From Trichuris trichiura (lineage: Eukaryota; Nematoda; Enoplea; Trichinellida; Trichuridae), in NCBI GenBank assembly GCA_037903355.1, contig JBAJFE010000023.1:620001-684000 (forward strand): a stretch of DNA of 64,000 bases, given 5' to 3'. The notes beneath the pieces are model-generated. The model was not told where the DNA came from. It did no database searches and saw only the letters and a program-made list of their open reading frames with translations. Every line of letters starts with the position of its first letter. Within the stretch, counting starts at the first letter, position 1. Shown here piece by piece: positions 1 through 10,578 of the stretch. A program made the translations under genes and the position numbers.

Positions 1-18
1 ACGATTGCCTCTTCTTAC

Positions 19-730
19 CTTGTTATTTTAATCAAAGCCGCACAGATTATCTGATTTCTCGTTTCCAACACCTGTTTGAACTTTGTCATCTCCTCGCTGC
101 GTTTTTCCGTTTCCTGAATTGCGCGACGAACGTTGTCAACGGCAAGACGCAACTTTTCTTTCTCTGTCATATCTTGTCCATTCGGTAAAACGGCAAAAAT
201 AGAGCCGACTGGAATGGATGATGCCGGTACAACAGGCAGAAATGTCCCATCGTCTGGTTTCGACAGTACGCTATCTTTGATTTGTTGGGAAGACAGTATC
301 TGCCCTGTCACGGAATCGGATTGTTGTCTAATCAAAAGGCGGCAGTACTTTCGCGTCAAAGCACCATATATGGCACAGGATGCGACTTACTGCGGTATGT
401 CTCCTTCGACATCAGCGAAGAGTAGATGCTGATCTTCGCCAACGGGACGCAAATTAACTTCTTCAAACTGAACCACCTTTGCTCCTTCAAGTGCTTCAAG
501 GGTTACTCCCGCTTCTTTTAGTTGCTCCGCCGTAATCTACGTTAAAAAGCCAATATTGACTAATGGCAACGGATGCAAGCCAATATTCTTCTTACTTGAA
601 CAATATTGCCACGTTGTTCACTGAATTCAGCCATTGATTCAGCGCCGGATAAAAGTCTAGCCAGTTGAGCTGGGTCAGCGTCAAAAGCATTAACGTTTTC
701 TTCGACCACTGAAAATAGGTTATCGGTCAT
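19..730 (-). CDS. Unrecognised protein, N-terminal part (3 exons, runs off left edge)
   Basis: Three minus-strand exons join in consistent phase: 730-596 (45 codons, phase 0), 536-391 (ends phase 2) and 327-19 (ends phase 2). They have GTAAGA/GTAAGT donors and TAG acceptors, and a further GTAAGA donor at 18 shows the gene continues past the window. The start is the ATG at 730-728 (MTDNLFSVVEENV). The visible 196 residues are acidic and Gln/Glu-rich at first, then Ser/Pro-rich, ending in a charged stretch likely to form a coiled coil (about residues 150-195). I recognise no domain. The composition would suit a nuclear regulatory or scaffold protein, but that is a guess. The exon structure is well supported; the function is unknown. 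Confidence 0.6.
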
Positions 731-1151
731 GAAAGTTCAGATGTGGCGCAGTTGGAGAACCATCAGAATTTTTAACTGGTTCCATTGTTTAATAAGTTCT
801 TTTTCGGTAAGTACGAGTCCCAAATCAGCAAAACGGCAAACTTTTAGAATTGCCTACACGAAACTACAGTAGTACAGAAGCTGGCAGGTACAGCCATTGT
901 TTCGCTGCTAAAGAAAGAAATGTTCTCTTAAATTCAATCGCGTCGCTTTTTTTGTTCAGTGGATGCCTTTTTTGACCAAAAATAGCTGATCTTGAAGATT
1001 CCATTGCGTAAAACAAGCGCAAAAATTATAGTTTCTATTAAGTTCATATGCTTGCAGCCGGCCGCCGCCTCTCGACGGTTTATCGAACTAAAAGACCCGA
1101 TTCAAAACGTAGCTCGTTTTTGGAAGAAAGCGGATTCTTTTTGTAGTCGCT

Positions 1152-1322
1152 ATGGTAGAAAGCGATGCTTACGGGCATCCGCCGCAAATGTTGGAACACC
1201 TTACGCGACACTACAAATTGAAAAATGGTCATACGGAAAAAGTAAGAAAATGGCAGACCATTTTCAAGGCATCCTGTCAGAACTATCCTAATAAATTACC
1301 GTCTAGCGACGCTTTGTTATAG
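1152..1322 (+). CDS. Possible coding remnant, 56 codons
   Basis: A short open frame beginning ATG GTA GAA and ending TAG has protein-like composition (charged and aromatic: YGHPPQMLEHLTRHYKLKNG). Upstream, the same strand is open in a different frame from about 992, so this may be the tail of a frameshifted gene. It lies between the partial gene at the left edge and the Gypsy element and could belong to a mobile element. I do not recognise a family. The 400 bases after it (1323-1721) hold nothing I can name and no clear LTR. Confidence 0.2.
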   Translation: MVESDAYGHPPQMLEHLTRHYKLKNGHTEKVRKWQTIFKASCQNYPNKLPSSDALL

Positions 1323-1721
1323 CTTCAAGCTTTTTCTTTATTCCCGCGCGTATGGAGGAAGTTTTTTAGCCCTTCACGTTTGTGCTCATTTTTATACGGT
1401 TTGTTTCGACAACAAATCCATCGGATGGCGCCATTCTTACGCCTTAGAACGAACTGTACCGCTAACCAGGTCGGATATTGACTAAGTAGAAATTCTTCCC
1501 GCCGATCTACGTACGTACCTGTACTATGCCGGCTGCCGCTTCAGTGTCGCTTATTGCTCATCGTACTGAGCTCGCTGGTTGTAATCGTTCTTTAATGCCG
1601 AGCTAACGCACTTCCGCTATGTTTAGTGCCTTTTAAGTGCTGTCATCAGTTGCTAGTTGCCCTTTAGGTTGAGTAAAACCTGAATTATTTTGTTTCGTCA
1701 CAATTTACTCAACTGAAAGTC

Positions 1722-2350
1722 ATGGAATGTCTACCGAAGCCGGGTAAAGTGTATGTGGATCCGAATTGTCCCTCCGCCGTGCTGGAGAGGAATTGGCGCG
1801 CAACGTTCGAAAAATTTCTCGCTGCCCTGCCAACGAAAGCCATGGTCGCCAAAGTTCTGCTCATAAATCACGTGTCGCCGAGGACCTTTTTCTACTTCGC
1901 GGGAATCAGTTCGTACGAAGAAGCTATGCACACGTTAAAACGAGCGCAGAGTGAAAATTCAAAGCCGTATCCGCATCTCAGTATCAAGAGGAACTCGTGC
2001 GTGATGCCTTCGTATCGGGGCTTCAGTCACGAATTATCCCTCAGCGACTTCTGGAGAGTAAAGTTGATGACTTAGCATCATTGTTAGACGTTGCCCGACT
2101 GCTCCATTCCGCACAAAAGAGTTCAGAAACTTATCTCCTGTCGACAGACGCTAGTATGACTGCAGCTTTCACTGTCGCTGATAATTACCGACAGTGCGAC
2201 GGCTTAAGCGGCTTTGCTAGGAAGAAGAATCACTGTTTTTTTTGTGGACGCTCCAAGCGCGAACGTGCGTCATGCCGGGCTCGTGAAGCTGTGTTTAGGA
2301 AGTCCAGTAAAAAAGGGCACTTCACTAAAGTATGCCATTCCGCCCCCGTT
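1722..2350 (+). pseudogene. Retrotransposon gag remnant with broken zinc knuckle
   Basis: The first frame (1722-2075) starts MECLPKPGKVYVDPN and has the gag-like stretch ending SSYEEAMHTL. The reading then shifts to the frame that covers RDAFVSGLQSR and runs through the nucleocapsid part. A CFFCG start and HFTKVC end mark the zinc-knuckle region, but Cys positions between them are replaced (for example FRKSSKKGHF). The role in an intact element is capsid assembly and RNA packaging. At least one frameshift makes this copy non-functional. Confidence 0.75.
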
Positions 2351-2538
2351 GTCCAGAGTTTTGCTTGCCTTCCTGATCAACCAGGTTCTGTTGCTTGTCT
2401 CGCTGTGTGCCGCCCTAAACGGTCGAGGCCGAAGGGACCCATTGTGCTGAGTAGCTGCGCTAACTCCCGAAACTCTCTCTCTCTCTCTGGAAAGCTGTCA
2501 TCGTTGCGTCACTGGAACATATGGTGAATCTTCTGTCT

Positions 2539-3960
2539 GGTCGACAGTGGTTGCTCTAAAAGCTTTATTCACCCGCGCATAGTCAAAACGTTCGGTCTCA
2601 AAAATTGTTGTTCTCGAGTGCGTGTAAGGATGGCGTCTGGGTCTTCCACTGTCTCTGCTTTGGGCCACACTACTGTTTGGCTGCTCGTGAAGGGTCTTAC
2701 CAAATATGTGTGCTGACGTCATCATTGTTCAAGCTTTTCAGCGCTTGCATGAAGGCTTGACATTGGCGTACGGTGGGAACCTGCCTGCATAAACCACCTG
2801 TGGTTTAGCCGTCTTAATGGTAAGCCCTCTTCGGCTGTTCGCTCATCTCTCTGCGGACTGTCATCCCGTAGCCACTAGATCGTTCCGCTTCTCACGGGAA
2901 GACGCGGTGTTCATTCGAAAAGGAGTGCAGAAACTCCTAAACGAAGAGCTTACCGAACCTAGCAATTGGCCATGGCGAGCTCAAGTATTAGTTGTTAGGG
3001 ACGAAAGAGTCAGCTCGTCATTGACTATTCGCAAACGATAAGTAGGTTTACGCTTCAAGACTGCTATCCCTTACTCAGAATCGATTCTTTCATGTACAGG
3101 TTGGCAAAGTGCAGGTTCTTCAGTAGTATCACCAAGTCCTTCTTCACCCTCAGGACAATCCGTGCGGCGCGTTTGGAGTTACTAACGGGATCGTGTGCTT
3201 TCAGCGAATCGTCGACGTGCTCATTAAAGATGAACGGCTAGAAGAGACCTTCGCGTACCTTGATGATATTACGGTTTGCGAATCAACACAGGTTGTCCAC
3301 GACAAAAATCTGGAAAACTTCCTAAAAGCTGGGCAGAAATGGAATTTCACACTCAAAGAAGGTAAGTGTACCTTTTGGACGAGAAAACTTCGCATTTTAG
3401 GATATGAAATCGAAAATGGTGAAGTCCGTCTGGACCTTTCCCATACCGAGAGATAAGAAATCATTGCAGCGAGTTTTGGGCTTATTCGCATATTACTCTC
3501 AGTGGATATTTAATTATTCTAACAAGGTGAGGCCACTTGTACGAACCACCCTCTTCCCATTAACGGCTAAAGCGGAAAGCGCATTTCAGCTACTGAAATG
3601 GTGCATAGAAAAGTCGGCTGTCTAGGCTGTTGATGATTCGTTATCCTTTGAGATGGAAACTGACGCATCTGAGGTTGCATTAGCCGCCGTGCTGAATCTG
3701 GCTACGTAGATACCCGTAACCTTTGCACGCACTCTACAGCCGCATGAAAGACGATACGCCGCTGCAGAAAAAGAAGCCTGAGCTGTCACCAAAGCAGTGC
3801 GGTGCTGGAAGCACTATTTAACCGCAAAACATTTCACGATAAAAACGAACCACAGATCAATGAGCTTCATGTTTAGTAAGCAGCATAAGAGTAAAATAAA
3901 AAACGATAAAATATTGCGGTGACGAACGGAACTATCCTGCCTAGACTTTGACAGTATTCA
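2539..3960 (+). pseudogene. Retrotransposon pol remnant: protease, RT and RNase H
   Basis: A retropepsin-type DSG motif is encoded at about 2545 (VDSGCSKSFIHPR). RT follows from about 2880, with NWPWRAQVLVV, then (after a frame change near 3015) VIDYSQT, and the polymerase signature YLDD at about 3257-3268 within AYLDDITVCE. The RT connection region is at 3450-3624 (KSLQRVLGLFAYYSQW). RNase H begins METDAS near 3650 and contains in-frame stops. An intact copy would copy element RNA into DNA; this one is interrupted by at least three frame changes and several stop codons. Confidence 0.8.
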
Positions 3961-3979
3961 TCGCCCTGGAAAAGACAAT

Positions 3980-4567
3980 ATCCCGCCGGACGTGTTTCTG
4001 AGGGTCGCCTGCAGCTTGGTCGCGTATGATAAGAGTCATTTGAAACTGTTGCATGAAAACCTCTGTCATCCAGGAGCGATTCCCTCGCAGCACTTTGTGA
4101 GATCTAAGAATTTTTCCTACTGGCTTGACGAAATCAGGCAGATAGTCAGTGGATGTCCAGTATGTGCAGAATGTAAGGCCGTGTTCTATAACGCCGAAAA
4201 AGCTACTCAGCAATTCGAATGGCTGAACTTTGACTTCAAGAGTCCACTGTCTGGCGACTCCTCGAGTCCATTCGTCCCATGTGTTATGGATGACTACTCT
4301 AGATTCGCTTTTGCCTTCCCGTGCCGTGGTATGTTAAGTTCTTTAGTTATAAACGCTCTAACTGAATTGGTTTGTTTGTTCTGCGCCCCTGCTTACGTTC
4401 AGGCCGATGGTGGAACGGCCTTCGCGATCCTCAAACTAACAAATTTCCTAGTTAGCAAAGGCATAACGTGCTGCAGAACCACAGCTTACAATGTTAATAT
4501 TATTAATTATCCGTTCTGTTCTTCCGCAGACGGGAGTCCAGTTCGGAAACCGTTAGTGCAGCTCTAA
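3980..4567 (+). pseudogene. Retrotransposon integrase remnant, truncated
   Basis: The zinc-binding HHCC region is visible (LHENLCH ... CPVCAEC), followed by the catalytic core with MDDYSRF (first Asp) and VQADGGTAF (second Asp). The frame stays open to 4567, but after about 4490 the sequence no longer resembles integrase. The expected third acidic residue is not seen and the C-terminal domain is absent. This looks like a 5' fragment of integrase joined to unrelated AT-rich DNA. Confidence 0.75.
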
Positions 4568-5889
4568 AGTTTCAAAACGCTACTTTCAACTAAGTCAAAA
4601 ACATAATACAGCTTCGATTATTGCCGTTGTAGCGCTTGAATGTTTTTGTAACTGATTTTTAATATCTCAATTTTCTGCGTTCAATTCTTTTGTCCGAGTG
4701 AAGACTTTTGCATCATTGCATGCCGATTCTTTAAAGTGGTCGGCAATCCTGCGCTATGTTGACGCCGTGCTTAAAACGAACATTTATTGTACTTAGCAAT
4801 AAAAGCCAGTTATATTTTGCACTAATATAGATGTTTCCTGCAAAAGTTTGGCAGCCTTTCAACCAGTTTTTGAAAATAACGTTTATGCAATAAACTTTAG
4901 GCGTGTAGCTTTCGAGTCAATCGAGACCTATGATCAGCGCGATGTGCGCCACCCTTACGAAGAAAGAAAAAAGAAAAAACTAAAGTGAAAAAATGTTTGA
5001 AAATGTACCTGACTACTGCGATACTGTATGGCTTTCAAACAACTACATCCATGCAGTAAAATCCACCTGATTTTCACAGTCCCGCTGCTCTTTATAATTT
5101 CAAGCAAGTAAGTGGAACTTCAAACTTTTTGAATTCGAAAGAGCGCATGTTTTCATTCGGCCAGTTAAAAGATTGGTTAGGCAACATTCGCTATGCACAG
5201 TTTGACATTTTCCGAGGTCTGTAAAGTTTCGTCAGCGCCTAAGTAAAGTAAAAGGCAAGTTTTTCATTCATAACTATGTTTCGTATCAATTTTTGAACAA
5301 TGTTTTTCAGCATTAATTGAAATACTCAGACAAGGTTGCTTATTTTATGGGGAAAGTTAATACGCACTAGAAGCCTGAAATGAAATTAAACTACTTAAAG
5401 TGAGCAAAGTATTTGTAAGCATGGCCTGCTGTAATGACTAGAAATGCTCTTGTTAACGTTTCTATGACTTACCCTACCACATACGCCGAAATTAAGGACA
5501 AGCAGAAAAGATACTTATTCAAAATCGATTCTCTTAAATGACGCAATTCTGAAGCGAAAAAGCAGCTTAACATACGGAGAATGTGAGTTACATTTGAACA
5601 TTTGCTGCTACTATTTTACTTGAAGGAGGATGATGTGAACTGAACTGCTATTTTCTTCCAGTGATTGGCATTTCTGTACTTCGTCGGTTTAAAACATTCA
5701 ATATTTTTCAGAGGAGAAGTAGAAGTTTAAAGATGTGCTTCCTTTCAGTTTCATTTTCGATGGTAAAAATAACTAGCAGTTTATTTGATCTCCACCATAC
5801 TTTCAAGAATTGAATTGCTATTGACGTTTTTAAAATAATGGATTTTTTTTCTTTCTTCTTCGTAACGAGTTTTTAAATTTCTTTTTAAA
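4568..5889. other. AT-rich gene-less stretch
   Basis: No open frame with protein-like composition and no convincing exon pair is visible on either strand. The only structure I see is a short relic of the fold-back repeat family at about 4876-4950, listed separately. Confidence 0.5.
4876..4950. repeat. Relic of the fold-back element family
   Basis: The stretch contains ATAAACTTTAGGCGTGTAGC followed by TTTCGAGTCAATCGAGACC, close to the arm of the elements at 7905-8140 and 25242-25493 (shared core AGCTTTCGGGTCAAnCGAGACCCGTC). Only one arm is recognisable here. Confidence 0.45.
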
Positions 5890-6141
5890 AAACTTTTAAG
5901 GTTTTTTCACTTTTTTGCACATAACGTTTATCGCTGCTATAAACATTCGTCACGGAGCTTTCGGGTCCTTCCGTTTTCAGCGTGAACAGTGTTCGCCGTC
6001 GGGCCGCTCTCCGTAGTCGCCCGATGGCGGACACTGTTCACGCTGAAGATTGGTCAACTTAGGAGTCCAATGCTCCATGAGAAACATTTACTAAAGCAAT
6101 AAACGTTATGTGGAAAAACAGGTTGAAACCGTAAAAGTGTT
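5890..6141. repeat. Fold-back (MITE-like) element, about 250 bp
   Basis: Long imperfect inverted arms face each other. The left arm holds CACATAACGTTTAT and TTCAGCGTGAACAGTGTTCG; the right arm holds their complements, CGGACACTGTTCACGCTGAA and ATAAACGTTATGTG. The short loop is around 6000-6020. The arm also carries GGAGCTTTCGGGTCC, linking it to the other fold-back copies in the window. There is no coding capacity, so it would move only with a transposase supplied in trans. Confidence 0.7.
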
Positions 6142-7261
6142 TCAATAACGGACTTTTGCCGTAACCGTGAATTTGTATTACTTCGTCATTTAATTCTATC
6201 TGTCCTCATATACGTAGCCAATCTACGTGCTTATGTATGTGCATGTCTTGTTCTTATTTTATAGTTCTTCACAGTAGAAATCTTTGAAAGAACTTTGTAA
6301 TAAATTAGTGATTGTTCAGTAATCATTAATGCAAGAAATCTTTAATTCATCAGGTGGAAATACCTGAGACATTCATTGACCTAACTGGGATCGCATTGAC
6401 TAGAAATTTTTTTGAATTTTTATTCGTAACTGTTACGAAACTGAACAGGTTGCTTTCCGTAAATTTATGCATGAAACACATAAAGCCTATTACGAAAAGA
6501 TCCTTTTAATATTAAGTTAAGGTTAGTAATTAGAAAATAGTTTTATTGAAATTGTATATGAAAAGAAATACAGTTCCTTTTCACTCGAAAGCTCTAACAA
6601 TATACTACTTGATCACTGCACGTTTCTCCGCTATTGTCGGTCCTTTTCGTCCGGCATAATCTCGCTTAAAGGCATTGTAAAATCTACAATTTTTTAAGAG
6701 CACTTTAGAAGTGTTCATCGTATAGTGATTCTTATTCTGACCAAACATTCCGCTGTTTTTGGTGATATTTTTGTTTTTGAATATTAGCCATTTTGAAGAC
6801 GATTTTGATTAGTTAAGTATAACGATCTTTTAGGTAGAGTATTTCAAGATTCGCTTATGCTGCGATAAGAACGTTGAAGGAATGGTGAACATTTTAGTAG
6901 AATCAATATGTTTTGTTTTTGTATAACTTGCAAAGTATCTTTAGAAAAAAGATAAACGGATTAGTTTTAGGAAGGAATGAGGAACAAAATTATCTACTAC
7001 TGATGGAAGACAACGTTTACGCGTAGAAGAATAGAAATCGCGCTATAGTATGTAGGGGCTGCTTAAGTTCACGATTATTGCTCACGTCTTTTTGTTTACT
7101 AATAAAACCAAGTTCTTGTGAGAGGGAATAAGTTTTACAAAAAAATCACAGAGGCCACAATCGTTATCACATAAATCTTTTAATTGTTTTCATCATTAGT
7201 GTGGCACAGTTATTCTGTTTTGATTATATAATATTTAATTGGTTATCAAGCTGAAACTCTC
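6142..7261. other. AT-rich gene-less stretch
   Basis: No credible exon, RNA gene or repeat was seen on either strand. The sequence is rich in A/T homopolymer runs and all open frames are short. Confidence 0.5.
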
Positions 7262-7660
7262 TGCGGATTGGCAACCCGTTCATTAAATCAACGTTTATTC
7301 CATAAACGTCGCGTAGGTTTCGATCCTCTCCGGAGCCCGTCACCAGCGCAGTGTGTGCCGCTCGTCGGGTCGGTCTTTATGTTAGCAAGCCGCTCCGTCC
7401 GACAGACCTTGGCGGAGACATCAGCCGTCAAGTCCATCTTGAACCGTCGGGCCTTAATCCCACCTAGTCAGTCACACGTCGCGGCGAGCACCCAACTGAC
7501 CTTCCACGACGGCGGCAACACTAACAAACAGCAGCTTGCTAACATAAAAACCGTCCTGACGGGCGGCACACAGCGCTGATGACGGGCCCCGGAGAGGCTC
7601 GAAAGGTACGCGACGTTTATGAAATAAACGTTGATTTAATGAACGGGTTGCCAATCCGCA
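7262..7660. repeat. Fold-back element with long terminal inverted repeats, 399 bp
   Basis: The ends are near-perfect inverted repeats. TGCGGATTGGCAACCCGTTC starts the element at 7262 and its complement ends it at 7660. Inside them follow ATTAAATCAACGTTTATT and CATAAACGTCGCGTA, again mirrored. The arms are so similar that both strands would read the same 16-residue peptide start (MATRSLNQRL...), which is an artefact of the inverted repeat, not a gene. The centre is GC-richer and shares GTCGGGCCTT and flanking bases with the element at 7905-8140. Confidence 0.8.
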
Positions 7661-7904
7661 AAAACTTTTAGTTTGAAAAACGCACCCGTTGGGAGAGAAA
7701 GAAGAAAAAAGAAGACAGAAAAGTAAATTAAAATGTGTTTATTGGTTATGTCACAAAAATACATTGGAAGTTTTGCATGATATTACATTTAAATATCCAA
7801 AGGGAATTCATTTGTGACAGATTAGTTTCTTCGTTTCTTTCTTCATAACGGATGCGTTTTTGTAAACTTTTCTTAGAAACATTTTGCGGGTTTTCAACTC
7901 AATT

Positions 7905-8140
7905 TTTTAAAAATAAAGTCTATTGTATAAACGTTAAGTGCAAAGCTTCCGGGTCAAATCGAGACTCGTCATCCGCGAAATGTGAGCCGATTGTTGGGTC
8001 CGTATTCGTGGTTGCAAGCCACTCTATCCAAGCAACTTTGGCAGACACCTCCGCCGTCAGTTCTATCTTGAGCTGTCGGGCCTTTGTTTCACTCGAAAAC
8101 TGCACAGCTTAGCGTTTATGAAATAAACGTTATTTTAAAA
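7905..8140. repeat. Second, diverged fold-back element
   Basis: ATAAACGTTAAGTGCAAAGC on the left mirrors GCTTAGCGTTTATG and ATAAACGTTATTTT on the right. The interior (about 8009-8090) aligns by eye with 7382-7454 of the previous element: GCAAGCCnCTC, CTTnGGCnGACA, GCCGTCA, CTTGAnC and GTCGGGCCTT in the same order. It also carries GGTCAAATCGAGACTCGTC, the motif seen in the other family members. Confidence 0.65.
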
Positions 8141-8464
8141 GAGGCTAAATTTTAGGGTTGGAAACTGCTAAATTCTTGAAAGAAATATTACGGCGTCACA
8201 ATACTTCATAATCCCGTTTGCCATAATAAACACAAGACTTTTCTCAAAGAACGGATTGATTTACGTGCAAAATTTAGTTTCTTTCAACAACAGGTTCATT
8301 CCATAGACGAAACTTTCGAATATTTCCGAAAATTGTAGTTATGGACGTTATCTAGTTTTGTTTCTATGTTCTTTTTGCTTCCACGCAAGTGGATGGGTGG
8401 CCTCGCTAAGCAGTCTTCAACTTATCGCCGCACCGCGGAACAAAATTGTTGCTATTACGGCAGT

Positions 8465-8690
<226 letters not shown>

Positions 8691-9496
8691 ACCCAGTGCC
8701 GCGCCGCGTCACAACACACGTCACCCCATACCTCGCCGCGCGGCACATGATCTGCAACAGATTACACCACTCTGTGCACACTGGAAGCTTACAGCACAGA
8801 CGGTCAAGACGCACTGAACTGCTGAGCAGTGTGTGGGTATTATATACCTTAAAAATCAGCCTTATGCAAATTGATGTTTGACCCTTTAGAGTTTACTATA
8901 AGCGGCTTAGGAACGCAAATTGACGTTGAATCTTCAGTTAGCTGCTTCATTTTAAGAAGTAGTTCAGGTGACCTTCTGCTATAGTTCGTTTACCTTGGTT
9001 AATTACAACTGCTGTTATGTTTGCATTGAAGAAGGTAATGCAAATTAGTTGACCCTATTCGCTAGTGTTTCTAGTAGAATTTATGTAAACATATTGAGGA
9101 AAACGTGTTTGGATTCGTGAAATTATGAAAAAAAGAATATTTCTATCATTTATCTGTTGGACATAGTAGGAAAAACATAAGTTCCAGCATTGCCCAAGGT
9201 TCTATTGTTTCTATTTTAAACAAAAAGTTCCTCATCACGTCAGTATCATCAGATAAAATTTTATATTTAATTTAGGATGTATTTGTTAAATATATGTACT
9301 GCTAAATTCTTTTTAGGCAAGAAATTTAGACTATTTGAGATGACATTGAAATCATCAATTTTGCGTACTTTCATATAAACATTAATGGATTGTTCATTTT
9401 GGTGATTATTCTTATGATCTCTTTACTGTATTGTCTGCAAAGCTCATTTTTGAACCTCGGGATAAGAACGATGACTGTATTGTTTTTGAATTTTTC

Positions 9497-9650
9497 CCAA
9501 TAAACGCTCATCCATTCGTTGGTAGAGCAATTGTTTCGACTAATTACAGATAGCAACACAGACAAAAGCGGGAAAAGTACTAGAAGATCTAACAAACGTG
9601 AAACAGGCGCCCGTTACAAAGCACCCCGTGTTTATGTTAGCACGGCTTTG
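9497..9650 (+). repeat. Dispersed repeat R1, copy 1
   Basis: The block begins with GCTCATCCATTCGTTGGTAG (9508), continues AGCAATTGTTTCGACTAATT, and then has GGGAAAAG and GTTACAAAGCACC further on. It aligns by eye over about 150 bp with copy 3 at 10090-10245. The GGTAGAGCA word resembles a tRNA A box, but no tRNA fold or B box follows. It is not coding. Confidence 0.6.
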
Positions 9651-9779
9651 TCATGGTTCTTTCTATGGAATGAAATACGTTGTTTTGAATTTGAAAAACT
9701 GAGGTACATTAATACTTCGTAAGTAAAAATTTCTAACTTTTAATCTTTCTTATTACTCATGCTGCGCATTTGTAATCAG

Positions 9780-9895
9780 AAAAATGAGTGGTTTTTGTTA
9801 GAGCTTCTACGGCTTTTTCCCTTTTTTATCTTTGGTGGTATCTGTAATTAAATGAAAGAATTGCTCTACCAACGAATGGATGAACGTTTACTAAG
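9780..9895 (-). repeat. Dispersed repeat R1, copy 2 (inverted)
   Basis: On the minus strand this reads GTTCATCCATTCGTTGGTAG, AGCAATTC, TAATTACAGATACCACC and GGGAAAAAGC, the same order as copies 1 and 3. It faces copy 1 at a distance of about 200 bp and copy 3 as the left arm of the inverted structure at 9862-10127. Confidence 0.6.
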
Positions 9896-10127
9896 GAAAA
9901 CCGTACAGGACCAATACGCTCAACTTTTTATTTCAGAGCTTTTGGTACGCTCTAATTCCGTCGTCAGTGAGATGGAGAAGAGCTCTTCCCGAGGTCCAAA
10001 AACGAGCTCACCTCCATCTCTCTGACTACTGAACTAAAGCGTTCCGAAAGTTCTTGAATAAAGTTGACTGCATTATTTCTACATATCGTTTCCTAATAAT
10101 TGCTCATCCATCCGTTGGTAGAGCAGC
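9862..10127. repeat. Inverted-repeat element bounded by R1 ends
   Basis: The left side runs AATTGCTCTACCAACGAATG ... TCAACTTTTTATTTCAGAGC ... GTCAGTGAGATGGA. The right side mirrors it: TCCATCTCTCTGACTACTGA ... AAAGTTGACTGC ... ATCCATCCGTTGGTAGAGCA. The arms are about 110-130 bp with a GC-rich loop around 9980-10005. It is likely a non-autonomous transposon copy whose termini are the R1 motif. Confidence 0.55.
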
Positions 10128-10245
10128 TGCTTCGTTCAATTACAGATACTACCACGGACAATAAACGGGAAAAGCTGTAAAAGGTATCCCAAAAGCCATG
10201 AAACATTATCCCATTACGAAGCAACTTGTGTTACGAAAAACGAAT
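10090..10245 (+). repeat. Dispersed repeat R1, copy 3
   Basis: GCTCATCCATCCGTTGGTAG begins at about 10102, followed by AGCAGCTGCTTCG, CAATTACAGATACTACCACG, GGGAAAAGCTGTAAAAGG and CATTACGAAGCAAC. It is collinear with copy 1 through the whole block. A fourth, short relic (CGCCCATCCATACGTTGGTA) lies at 14953. Confidence 0.6.
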
Positions 10246-10367
10246 GCGTTAATGTGAACAAACACTACGGAACAATAACCATCATATACTGATATATTTT
10301 CAAATGGAAAAAACGTTTGTTTATTTTTGACAATATTAATTTGGACAGTTTACCCTTTATTTTGCAG

Positions 10368-10578
10368 AAAACTTATTGGAGCTTTAAGTAGCCAATATGC
10401 TTCGGATCAGTTTTTAGTCGTTTGCATATATGTCAAAGAAGAATGGAGAATGATCTATGGAGATGAATTAGCATGCGAAATGTTATTACTAAACTGCATG
10501 GTGTATTCAGTGAGCCTAGGAAAAGATGAGGAAGTGGGAGATTTAGGAATTCAAGAATTAAAAATACGCAAAGGATAA
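10368..10578 (+). CDS. Candidate exon, unrecognised
   Basis: A TTTTGCAG acceptor at 10367 opens a frame of 70 codons to a TAA at 10576. The peptide has protein-like composition (for example QFLVVCIYVKEEWRMIYGDE, then an acidic tail). I find no firm partner exon on the left. It sits just after R1 copies, so it may be part of a mobile element. Family unknown. Confidence 0.25.

Larger units (their letters stand above)
1700..4567 (+). mobile_element. Decayed Gypsy-type LTR retrotransposon
   Basis: The order gag, aspartic protease, reverse transcriptase, RNase H, integrase on one strand is the Ty3/Gypsy order. Coding is broken by several frameshifts and stops (for example near 2000, 3015, 3430, 3624, 3706 and 3780), so the copy cannot be active. 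The 3' part stops inside the integrase core and I find no direct repeat that would serve as paired LTRs, so the copy is truncated at both ends. Gag and Pol wording resembles Gypsy elements I associate with Trichinella and Trichuris; that is recognition from memory, not a search. Confidence 0.85.

Noticed and set aside
7268..7654. Two open frames starting with the same 16 residues on opposite strands
   Set aside because: The shared start is the terminal inverted repeat of the fold-back element read from each end, not paralogous genes.
9508..9560. tRNA-like word GGTTGGTAGAGCA in repeat R1
   Set aside because: No B box, anticodon arm or acceptor-stem pairing follows, and the copies occur as inverted-repeat termini.
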